From Planoprotostelium fungivorum (lineage: Eukaryota > Evosea > Variosea > Cavosteliida > Cavosteliaceae): a DNA stretch of 64,000 nucleotides. Both the position numbers and the translations under genes were made by a program. The notes under the pieces were generated by a model. That model searched no databases. It had not been told where the DNA came from and worked only from the letters and a program-made list of their open reading frames with translations. Shown piece by piece: positions 24,650 through 35,203 of this stretch. Every line of letters starts with the position of its first letter. The stretch's first letter is position 1. The DNA lies in NCBI GenBank assembly GCA_003024175.1, contig MDYQ01000128.1, positions 1-64,000 of the forward strand, read 5' to 3'.

Positions 24650-26944
24650 CTATTTCTTCTTCTTCGACCCCTTCTTCTCCCCTCCACTCGCCTTCCTCTT
24701 ACCCGTCGTCGTTGCCTACCTCCTTCAGTCGTGACGTGTGATGACATCATCACCTTCTCTCTACAACTCGGGCAGTAGTAGTGCGCCGTGCTGTTCACCA
24801 TCTCGTTGTACTGTGTCTCCGAAATTCCATCACAAGCCGCGTGGATCCACTTGTCACAGCCATCACAGCAAACCATGGGAGCCGTCTCGCTGTCATCATA
24901 CGTCTACAACGAGTCAGTTCCCACCGATTCTCCACGATTCACCTTGCTGCAGATGGGGCAGAATTGGCCGTGTTTCTGATTGAGGTGACACTCGTGGCAG
25001 AGAGTGTAATTCTTACACCACTTGACTTTGTCTACACCGGGCTTGTCTGGCCGTCGGGTGCCGCAGCTGGTGCAGCGGACGCAGTTGGGACAGAGCCATC
25101 TGTCCTTGGGAGGCTTCTCCAGGGGGAATTGGAGACATTTCCCATGGGCTTGGAGACCGCAAGACTCGCAGACTACCGGAATGTGGGCGGGATCGGAGAT
25201 GGCTGGTTGTAGTCCGTCAATTTCGATAATATGTTTTCGGGAAGATTCTCACCTGCGAAACATCTCATGCATGGCTGACAGTCTCTACACCTGGATATGT
25301 AATTTAATTTCTTCATCTACAACGTTGTAGATCATCACCTCCACTGATTCTTATCGGGTATGGCTTCGAATTGTTCCTGTGTCATGACACACTGCCAGTG
25401 GAAGAACTTTTGACACGCACAGCACTTTAGATGTGGTGCGGGTGGTGAGATCTGTATCTCTTCTATGATGATGACGTCATCATCTGATAGGAGTCTGGGT
25501 GGCTGATGTACGCAGTGATGGCATGCGGAACATTTCTCTCGTTTCAAGATACGAATGAGCTCCTTCTTCCTTCGTTTCTGAAGGAGAATGAGAATTCAAT
25601 TTGAATTTAATCGTCAAGTTCAAATTGTCAGAATGTAACGGAAAATTTAGAAAATGAGAATTCGTGATAGATCTCGTGGAAAATTCGAGGAAATTGAGGA
25701 GATTTCTCACCTCCTCAGCATGTTGCGGCGATATCTCGTAACTCATCTTGGTGGCAGGACCTGGCAGGTTGTAGTCCAACCTGTCGAAATCTACGTTGGT
25801 TCCGTTGAGTATGGAATTGGTGATGCGATCAATGAAAGCCTTCTTCGTTGTATGAACTGCCTCTTCGTATTCTGCCTGATGGGCTCCCCTCTTCTCTCGG
25901 CTGTGTTCTGCCTTCTGATTGTATTTCTATTTGAAGGATCAGACGAGACGATCGTGATGATCGCCATGATCCAATGTCACATGACGATCGATCGCGCAAT
26001 GGTGATCACATGTGGTGATCACATCGTTGTCCACGATATTTAAGATTCAAAATAGAACCATCACGATGCTCACCCTCTTCTTCTCTTCCGGTAGCTCTTT
26101 CCAAGCTGCCGTTGCATTCTTCTGCATCTCACTGGGAGGCAATGGAGTCAGTTCCTGTCTCCTGTACTTCTTCAGGAACTTGCTGAAAGGTGTCGAAGGC
26201 TTCTTTGGCTTGGGGATGTTCATGCTGACGTCGTGGAGTTCCATCTGCCTCTCGATGTTTCTGATGCAGAATTGAGATGATGGTCATGATGATGTGAAGA
26301 TGAGATCGAAACGAAGATCGGTCGGAGGTGATAGAGTACATGAGATGGTGATGGTGATCTCACGATGATGGGTGTGTGATTAGTGTTACATGATGAAATA
26401 TACAGATGATATGATGGCATGATAAAGAAAGCACCTTCTTATTTGTTCCTCTTGGACTTGTCTCTGCTTCTGTCTAAAATCTTCGGAGTAAACAACGTCT
26501 ACCATCCAAGAGCTGATCACCTGGTAATGGATGTTAATTGGGATGAGATATTATCAGAAAGAGAGATAGCTCACTTGAGTAGTCTTTGTGTGTGCATCGA
26601 GATAGAATGGCCCTCTCTCAACCCTCCTCTTCAACATCTGTGTGTTGAATGTGGAGACATTCTTTACGAGAACGTTTCTGGATCCGTCAATCGTGATATG
26701 ATTAAAATGGTAAGACGTGGACGATCGTTTATGATAATCACCTTCGAACGTCTCTTTCTTTCGGAGTGATCTCGTCGTAGGTTCTTATGATCTCATATTT
26801 TACATCGCCTTCCGTAATGGGCAGCTCTTGGATGGAAGCTGGAGACGATACCGAATCGACACCAATGTTGACAAAATGAGCAGACTCCTCTAATAGTATC
26901 TGCTCCTTCTTCTTTCTCCCCGGACGTCTTTTTTCGGTGGCCAT
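24650..26944 (-). CDS. HMG-box protein with KMT2(MLL)-like PHD-finger cassette
   Basis: From the ATG at 26944: an AT-hook-like RRPGRKKK; a linker; an HMG box (KPKKPSTPFSKFLKKYRRQE... then a KYNQKAEHSREKRG helix); then a dense Cys/His region. The last part follows the MLL PHD1-3 layout closely: WLCPNCVRCTSCG, LCHECHLNQKHGQFCPICSK, and MVCCDGCDKWIHAACDGISE ending YYCPSC. The basic tail (GKRKASGGEKKGSKKKK) follows a 41-nt intron. There is no SET domain, so it probably reads histone marks and DNA rather than methylating. Expected length is about 490 residues; the second exon join is uncertain. Exons are conserved between arms (conservative changes such as I/V, S/T, F/L) while introns diverge. Confidence 0.85.
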
Positions 26945-27041
26945 TATGCCTTAACGTCTTCGCAATGCGTGATTCTGCACATGACCTCATCTCCGGGTTG
27001 TAGAATGTCATCGAGATCTGCGGTGCATCATTCAAGAGGAG

Positions 27042-29882
27042 ATGAAGACGATTCTGCTTCTCTTGTGCTTATCTTTGATCGTTGTGGATGGAGAGACCGA
27101 TCTCGCCCTTGTCGCACGAAGAGATGGAACCCCACACGGTTGGACAGAAGCTGCCACTCCAAGCCCTTCTGAACACATCAGATGGACCATCCACCTCAAG
27201 TGATTAGAAGGTTATCTGTATCATTTCTGATCTTGCACATCAGACAGAACAACTTGGAACAATTAGAGAAGCTGTTTTGGGCCGTCAGTGATCCAGATAA
27301 CAAGAAGTACGGTCATTATCTCACTGTGAAGCAGCTACAAGATCTCGTAACACCTTCACCATCTTCATTTGAAATGGTCGAAGCGTGGCTCGACAGACAT
27401 GGTATCTCCTACGTACGAAATATGGACTCGATAGAGGTGACACATCCACAATGCCATCTGCGATGGGTGTTGTTGTTACATCTCATTCTTCAAAGGTGTC
27501 TTCCAGCGTGGAGATGGCATCAAATGTGCTCGATGCAGAATTCAGAATACACAAACATGTCAATGGCATGGAGGTCATACGATCCAATCAGATGTCCCTA
27601 CCACCACACCTCCATTCCGTCATCGACATCATCACGGGCATCACAGACTTGTTCTCCATCAAGCCCAACGTCTTCGTTCGAGAATCAGAAGACGAAGACG
27701 GTGATGGCGATGATGACGAAGATCAGGTGTGCATCGTCATGTCTTCATCCGATCGTGATCGATCTCATCTCATTCAGGAAGTGATCGATCCCACCGTCGT
27801 GACTCCTCACCTCTTACGACATTGGTACGGCATCCCAAACGATCTGGCGGGAAACAATAGTCTCAATTCCCAGGGACTATTCGCCTTCAACGATTACTAC
27901 TCCGCCGGAGCCCTGCAGAAATTCACCGAAAATTTTTCTCTACCCGAACCGATCGTCTACGCATCAGGAAAAAATTGTTTTCCATACTGCAACGAAGCAG
28001 AGAGTGACTTAGACGTGCAGTACATGTCTGCCATGGGGAGGGGTGTACCGATCTTCTTCTCTTCACTCGAACCCGGGCAGTGGATGCTGACGGCGGCAGA
28101 GAACGTCTTGAAGGGGGAGAGGTGAGAGTGGCTCGTTGTAGATGGAGGGTGAGGGGGATAGGTTACCTTACGTCGTGTCGATCTCTTACGGATATTCGGA
28201 GTTATCGCAGTGTCTACCGGCTTCGGGTGAATGTCAAGCGGTATGTGAAATTTCAGTGGAATTTCACTGACTGGTTGTAGTTGGGATACGATTCGAAAAA
28301 ATACGTCGACCGGACGAACGTTGCGTTTCAGAAATTGGGGTGAAATTGTCCATCTACAAAGGTGTAGATGTCCACTGACTCACGCCTCAGTGTCTTAGGT
28401 GTCTCTGTCCTCGTGGCCGATGGAGGTGATTGATAATTCGATGAAATTTCGTTCATCTCATCAGATGATGGAGCTCCTTCCTCTACAGCCGTGTCCGGAA
28501 ATTGTCCAGCAGATTCTAAGAGGGTGAATTATCTACGTAACTCGAAATCTCATCGAGTTTTATCAGTTCTGTCCCACGGGCAATTGCCGCGTGAACCAAA
28601 CCGTGTGCCCCGCCGTGACCGTAACTCGTGTCAATCTGACATCACCGTGTCACCTTCCCATGGGCCTCCGAACGGCCTCGTGTGATGCCATCTACAACTA
28701 CACTTCTATGAATCCCTTTAACGATGCCGCGAAACATTTCGTGGAAAAAAATGCAAAGTGTGACGTCATCTTTGATGTACGTTACACGGTCCTGCCCTCT
28801 TTCTTTGCATCGAACTGCAGCTGTAAAGACATAGAGACAACGACACACGGCGAATGGACGTTCAAAGGTTACGAGTTTAAGAGGTCGAACGGTATGGAGT
28901 GGAGAATTTGGCGGGAGATTTGAAATTCGAACAGGAGACATCTTCGGACCGGTCTTTCCCGCGGACAGTCCTTACGTCACCAGGTGGCGGGAGATTCAAA
29001 ATTCAAACTGACCCTCGACAGCGTCGGCGCGACTCAGTTCGTCTGGAACAACGACAACACGACCGTCGTCGACGAGGTGAAATTTCCTCGAGATTTTAGA
29101 CATCTCTTCGAAATTTCAGACATTCCTGAGAAAATTGTCAGATCGTCGCCTCCATCGCCACCGGCTCTAAGATCACCTCTGGAGGTGGCTTCAGCCGTTC
29201 ACTGAAGCGTCCGAAATACCAGAGAGATTCCGTGGAAAATTGGGTGAAATTTGCGGCAGGGTCGACCGCCCCTCCCGCCTGGTCCTTCGACCGGCTGAAT
29301 CGGGTGAGATTCATCCGGTATTCTTCCGTTCATTTGATGTTCAGGGGTACCCAGACATCGTCTACAACGGTCACAATCTGTTGACTTTCGTATCTGAGTA
29401 CAGGACGGATAATTGTTCCTGGTGAGTGGAAGATTCCTGGAAAATCTGAAGAAAATTCAGTGAAACGCAAGCCCAAGACGGTAGCAGTGCAAGCGCTCCC
29501 GCGCTGGCGGGAATGTTTTCTCTTGTGAACGACGAATTGTTGAACTACAACCAGTCAACTCTGGGATTTCTGAACCCACTCTTGTACAAGGTGACTTTTT
29601 TCAATTTTTGTGGAATTTCTTCCATCTACAACGATGTAGATACTGAATAAACATAATAGATGGCAAAAGAAAGTCCTGATAGCTTTAGAGACATTACCAT
29701 GGGTGACAACAAATGCACTAGCTTCTACTGCTGTCGTTGGGGGTTCAGCGCCACGAGAGGTGAAGGCTGGGAGAGGCAGGAGTGGCTCATTGTAGACAGG
29801 TTGGGACCCCGTCTCTGGCCTGGGCTCCCCCAATTTCCTTCCCATGAGAGATTACGTCCGCAAGTTGAGGAGAATAAACTGA
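27042..29882 (+). CDS. Sedolisin (S53) tripeptidyl-peptidase, secreted or lysosomal
   Basis: Sixteen exons, all in phase, give 712 residues: signal peptide (about 1-17); S53 propeptide (about 25-185, KYGHYLTVKQLQDLV); an acidic linker at the processing site (EDEDGDGDDDEDQ); then the catalytic domain. Catalytic Glu 269 and Asp 273 lie in AESDLDVQYM, the oxyanion Asp is about 367 in DGDDG, and Ser 618 is in GSSASAP. SVGATQ, SGGGFSR, GYPDIVYNG and the C-terminal GWDPVSGLGSPNF are typical. A Cys-rich insertion of roughly 110 residues (about 385-495) with N-glycosylation sites interrupts the fold before PVFPADSPYVT. The family cleaves tripeptides at acid pH in lysosomes or outside the cell. One intron is only 38 nt (28984-29021). 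Confidence 0.93.
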
Positions 29883-30131
29883 ACTTACGTCTGGGCCTTT
29901 CTCTTTCTTCTCCTTCTTCATCGTGTCTTCTGTCTTTATTGCAGGATGAGATTGTGTCCTTCTCTGTGGATGTCTACCACTTTGCGCAATCATGTTCTCA
30001 GCTGCAGCTGCTCTCCTCTTTCGTTTCATCGAGTGATGCAGAGAGAGGGATTCGTGTCGGTGAGGGAAACCGAAGATGAAGAGGAGTTCCCTTTGGTGTG
30101 AGGAAAAAGGTAAGTTGAAAGGAATAAAAAG

Positions 30132-30215
30132 TCCCAACACCCGGACTCGAACCAGGAACCTATAGATTACAGTGACCGCTACAGTCTACCGCGCTACCAA
30201 TTGCGCCATGTCGGG
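30132..30215 (-). tRNA. tRNA-Tyr(GUA) with 11-nt intron, left copy
   Basis: An 84-nt gene: acceptor stem CCCGACA/TGTTGGG, D arm GCGC...GCGC, anticodon stem GTAGA/TCTAT with loop CTGTAG-A after removing the 11-nt intron CGGTCACTGTA, T arm CCTGG-TTCGAGT-CCGGG, and discriminator A. The intron follows position 37, as in eukaryotic tRNA-Tyr. The palindrome homology ends 12 bp upstream of its 5' end. Confidence 0.95.
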
Positions 30216-30227
30216 TTGTAGTTGCTC

Positions 30228-31934
30228 GCTACCTCTTGACAATAAATAAGTTTGTAGCAGACAGTAATCTTTCTGTGTTCTGTTCAACAGAAATGCCCAA
30301 GATACTGCGCTATTCTTTGAATTACCTCCCAGAGCAAGTGGAATACAAAATCAAGATCTCTATCGAGTGTGTCGAACAAGACAAAGAAGATAGATTACAC
30401 AAACGGTTGTTTCATTTGTTTCAACGACGAACTAGAGGGCATGAAGATGATGCAGACGATGGTGGGCAACTCTAAGATATCACGTTTGACTGTGACGGAG
30501 GCAGTACCTGCCATCATTTGACGCTGCATAATCGGCATCATCCTCACCTTCCAAATAATACTGGTCTTCTCCCGTGACTGGGTTCTTTCTCTGTATGACT
30601 GGAAATCCAAAGTCATTCCTCCACATCCTGATCTGATTATCACATCAGAGTTGCATGATGTGATGTCATCAGCACACCTCCAGCGGAAAGAAAGCGATAC
30701 ATTCAGCTGAATTCCACATCTTAGACCTCACTGCCTGGGTAAAGTCAGATTTCATGATCCAACTGTGCATCTCACCGCAAGGTGGTTCACATTGAACCGA
30801 AAGACATCCAATATACGATACGGAGGCTCTAATCTACTGTCTTGGAACCCCGTGAGGATTCTGAAATTGGGATTGAACCAATGGATGATGCCGTGATGAC
30901 CACCGATGATACATGGAACTTCCAAGTCCTCAAACTTTTTCTTCATCTCCTTAAGAGATTGTCATCATTGAGAAACGTGATGATGTCGCCATCGTACCTC
31001 CCGTGTGGAGTAATATTCTCGGATCATCTCTGCCTTCTGCTCTTCCGTGATAAATTCCATCACTTGTTTCTGTTTCTTGAAAAAGATGGACTCGAACATG
31101 AACAGGTGGTGACCTTCTTCTTTGCTGAATAATCCCCTGTACGATCGTCATACATTGGAATTGATGTTCGTAACGACTCACTTAGATGTTCCATATTCGA
31201 GGACTTTCTCCCATCCTTTCTCATCTACATCACTAGAGTATGGATGTCCTTGGAAAAGGAAGTCGTCCAATTTATTGCATGGTGAAGGCTGTGTGCTCGT
31301 GTAAGATTGAGGTGACTGAATCTCTGCATTTGTGGTGTGCGTTGTTGTGTTCAGTTGCGTTACATCATTATAGGGTTTTAGAGGGGGATTAGATCGAGTG
31401 CGAGTGTTCACACATGAGAACTCTTTCCTGATACATCGTTTACAAGGGCGTTCTGTGATGTTCAATGTCACTCGGTAGATGTGTTTGGCGATTCAATCCC
31501 CTTATGATGTTATTCACCTTCGTCGCATGCTAAGTGAGACTTCCAACACTGGTCACACGCTTGTCCATATTTCGATTTTTTCTTTGATGGTCCATCCATA
31601 TCGAATGCTGATCTGCTCGAACTCCGAAACAGCCGGACTTGTCGCCGATTCCGTGCCCGATTTCGGGTTTCGGCCTGCAGCAGTGTGTACGAAGATTGAA
31701 CACATGAGGACGAGTCACCAGAGCACGACACGGAGGAGGACCGTGAGAACAGAGGAGAGACAGAATAGTGAAGCTTTTCCTTCGGTTCAGATGATCGCTT
31801 GTGTACGTCTGCTCGATGAAGATCTTCAATTTATATTCCAGTTGCTGTCGCTGTGGCCTCCCTCACTTTTGTAATCTCCTCGAACAACACATAGTATGTA
31901 TGCATGTTTACTATATGGTACGATGATTGGGAAA
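30228..31934. other. Unique spacer between the palindrome arms
   Basis: This 1707-bp stretch has no mirrored partner in the window. It separates two tRNA-Tyr genes whose 5' ends both face it, and it contains one complete gene (30395-31599, minus strand). About 335 bp between that gene's start and the right tRNA hold no other recognisable gene and probably contain its promoter. A spacer with a whole spliced gene is unlike the very short or empty turn of a fold-back sequencing chimera. Confidence 0.9.
30395..31599 (-). CDS. Zn2Cys6-PAS transcription factor (ERT1/acuK-like), single copy
   Basis: About six to seven exons on the minus strand. Exons 1-2 join to a canonical binuclear zinc cluster, C-x2-C-x6-C-x5-C-x2-C-x6-C (CDQCWKSHLAC then CKRCIRKEFSC), preceded by basic KKKSK. 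A Ser/Thr/Asn-rich linker follows, then a helical segment (HLFMFESIFFKKQKQVMEF). A PAS domain (IIGGHHGIIHWFNPNFRILTGF, then NVNHLA) is followed by the FFPLE and FGFPVIQRKNPVTG region typical of fungal ERT1/acuK regulators of gluconeogenesis. The protein ends after PTIVCIIFMP. The last exon boundaries are approximate. Zn2Cys6 factors are mainly fungal, so their presence here is notable. It is the only protein gene in the spacer. Confidence 0.82.
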
Positions 31935-31946
31935 GAGCAACTACAA

Positions 31947-32030
31947 CCCGACATGGCGCAATTGGTAGCGCGGTAGACTGTAGCGGTCACTGTAATCTAT
32001 AGGTTCCTGGTTCGAGTCCGGGTGTTGGGA
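31947..32030 (+). tRNA. tRNA-Tyr(GUA) with 11-nt intron, right copy
   Basis: Identical in sequence to the left copy and transcribed away from the spacer. All stems pair, the anticodon is GUA, and the intron follows position 37. Homology to the other arm stops 12 bp upstream (GAGCAACTACAA). Confidence 0.95.
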
Positions 32031-32265
32031 CTTTTGGCACCTTTTATCTTTGCCTTTTTCCTCACCTAGGCAACTCCTCTTCATCTTTCGGTTTTCCTCA
32101 CCGACACGAACCTCTCTCTGCATCACTCAATGAAATTAAAGAGGTGGGCTACCTTTCTCTCTTCATCACTCGAAACGAAAGGGGAGTTGCAGCTGAGAAC
32201 GTGATTGCGCAAAGTGGTGGACATCCACAGAGAAGGACACAATCTCATCCTGTGATGCAGAAAGT

Positions 32266-35106
32266 TCAATTTATTCTCCTCAACTTGCGGACGTAATCTC
32301 TCATGGCGCGGAATTTGGGGGAGCCCAGGCCAGAGACGGGGTCCCAACCTGTCTACAATGAGCCACTCCTGCCTCTCCCAGCCTTCACCTCTCGTGGCGC
32401 TGAACCCCCAACGACAGCAGTAGAAGCTAGTGCATTTGTTGTCACCCATGGTAATGTCTCTAAAGCTATCAGGACTTTCTTTTGCCATCTATTATGTTTA
32501 TTCAGTATCTACATCGTTGTAGATGGAAGAAATTCCACAAAAATTGAAAAAAGTCACCTTGTACAAGAGTGGGTTCAGAAATCCCAGAGTTGACTGGTTG
32601 TAGTTCAACAATTCGTCGTTCACAAGAGAAAACATTCCCGCCAGCGCGGGAGCGCTTGCACTGCTACCGTCTTGGGCTTGCGTTTCACTGAATTTTCTTC
32701 AGATTTTCCAGGAATCTTCCACTCACCAGGAACAATTATCCGTCCTGTACTCAGATACGAAAGTCAACAGATTGTGACCGTTGTAGACGATGTCTGGGTA
32801 CCCCTGAACATCAAATGAACGGAAGAATACCGGATGAATCTCACCCGATTCAGCCGGTCGAAGGACCAGGCGGGAGGGGCGGTCGACCCTGCCGCAAATT
32901 TCACCCAATTTTCCACGGAATCTCTCTGGTATTTCGGACGCTTCAGTGAACGGCTGAAGCCACCTCCAGAGGTGATCTTAGAGCCGGTGGCGATGGAGGC
33001 GACGATCTGACAATTTTCTCAGGAATGTCTGAAATTTCGAAGAGATGTCTAAAATCTCGAGGAAATTTCACCTCGTCGACGACGGTCGTGTTGTCGTTGT
33101 TCCAGACGAACTGAGTCGCGCCGACGCTGTCGAGGGTCAGTTTGAATTTTGAATCTCCCGCCACCTGGTGACGTAAGGACTGTCCGCGGGAAAGACCGGT
33201 CCGAAGATGTCTCCTGTTCGAATTTCAAATCTCCCGCCAAATTCTCCACTCCATACCGTTCGACCTCTTAAACTCGTAACCTTTGAACGTCCATTCGCCG
33301 TGTGTCGTTGTCTCTATGTCTTTACAGCTGCAGTTCGATGCAAAGAAAGAGGGCAGGACCGTGTAACGTACATCAAAGATGACGTCACACTTTGCATTTT
33401 TTTCCACGAAATGTTTCGCGGCATCGTTAAAGGGATTCATAGAAGTGTAGTTGTAGATGGCATCACACGAGGCCGTTCGGAGGCCCATGGGAAGGTGACA
33501 CGGTGATGTCAGATTGACACGAGTTACGGTCACGGCGGGGCACACGGTTTGGTTCACGCGGCAATTGCCCGTGGGACAGAACTGATAAAACTCGATGAGA
33601 TTTCGAGTTACGTAGATAATTCACCCTCTTAGAATCTGCTGGACAATTTCCGGACACGGCTGTAGAGGAAGGAGCTCCATCATCTGATGAGATGAACGAA
33701 ATTTCATCGAATTATCAATCACCTCCATCGGCCACGAGGACAGAGACACCTAAGACACTGAGGCGTGAGTCAGTGGACATCTACACCTTTGTAGATGGAC
33801 AATTTCACCCCAATTTCTGAAACGCAACGTTCGTCCGGTCGACGTATTTTTTCGAATCGTATCCCAACTACAACCAGTCAGTGAAATTCCACTGAAATTT
33901 CACATACCGCTTGACATTCACCCGAAGCCGGTAGACACTGCGATAACTCCGAATATCCGTAAGAGATCGACACGACGTAAGGTAACCTATCCCCCTCACC
34001 CTCCATCTACAACGAGCCACTCTCACCTCTCCCCCTTCAAGACGTTCTCTGCCGCCGTCAGCATCCACTGCCCGGGTTCGAGTGAAGAGAAGAAGATCGG
34101 TACACCCCTCCCCATGGCAGACATGTACTGCACGTCTAAGTCACTCTCTGCTTCGTTGCAGTATGGAAAACAATTTTTTCCTGATGCGTAGACGATCGGT
34201 TCGGGTAGAGAAAAATTTTCGGTGAATTTCTGCAGGGCTCCGGCGGAGTAGTAATCGTTGAAGGCGAATAGTCCCTGGGAATTGAGACTATTGTTTCCCG
34301 CCAGATCGTTTGGGATGCCGTACCAATGTCGTAAGAGGTGAGGAGTCACGACGGTGGGATCGATCACTTCCTGAATGAGATGAGATCGATCACGATCGGA
34401 TGAAGACATGACGATGCACACCTGATCTTCGTCATCATCGCCATCACCGTCTTCGTCTTCTGATTCTCGAACGAAGACGTTGGGCTTGATGGAGAACAAG
34501 TCTGTGATGCCCGTGATGATGTCGATGACGGAATGGAGGTGTGGTGGTAGGGACATCTGATTGGATCGTATGACCTCCATGCCATTGACATGTTTGTGTA
34601 TTCTGAATTCTGCATCGAGCACATTTGATGCCATCTCCACGCTGGAAGACACCTTTGAAGAATGAGATGTAACAACAACACCCATCGCAGATGGCATTGT
34701 GGATGTGTCACCTCTATCGAGTCCATATTTCGTACGTAGGAGATACCATGTCTGTCGAGCCACGCTTCGACCATTTCAAATGAAGATGGTGAAGGTGTTA
34801 CGAGATCTTGTAGCTGCTTCACAGTGAGATAATGACCGTACTTCTTGTTATCTGGATCACTGACGGCCCAAAACAGCTTCTCTAATTGTTCCAAGTTGTT
34901 CTGTCTGATGTGCAAGATCAGAAATGATACAGATAACCTTCTAATCACTTGAGGTGGATGGTCCATCTGATGTGTTCAGAAGGGCTTGGAGTGGCAGCTT
35001 CTGTCCAACCGTGTGGGGTTCCATCTCTTCGTGCGACAAGGGCGAGATCGGTCTCTCCATCCACAACGATCAAAGATAAGCACAAGAGAAGCAGAATCGT
35101 CTTCAT
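32266..35106 (-). CDS. Sedolisin (S53), right-arm copy
   Basis: This is the mirror of 27042-29882 with the same exons, signal peptide, catalytic Glu/Asp/Ser motifs and Cys-rich insertion. The reading frames compared are identical along almost the whole gene. A small difference lies near the C-terminus, where the sequence after GLGSPN differs by a few bases. Beyond the stop, the 3' region toward the tRNA differs from the left arm, which carries an extra pyrimidine-rich stretch. Confidence 0.93.
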
Positions 35107-35203
35107 CTCCTCTTGAATGATGCACCGCAGATCTCGATGACATTCTACAACCCGGAGATGAGGTCATGTGCAGAATCACGCATTGCGAAGACGTTAAGGC
35201 ATA

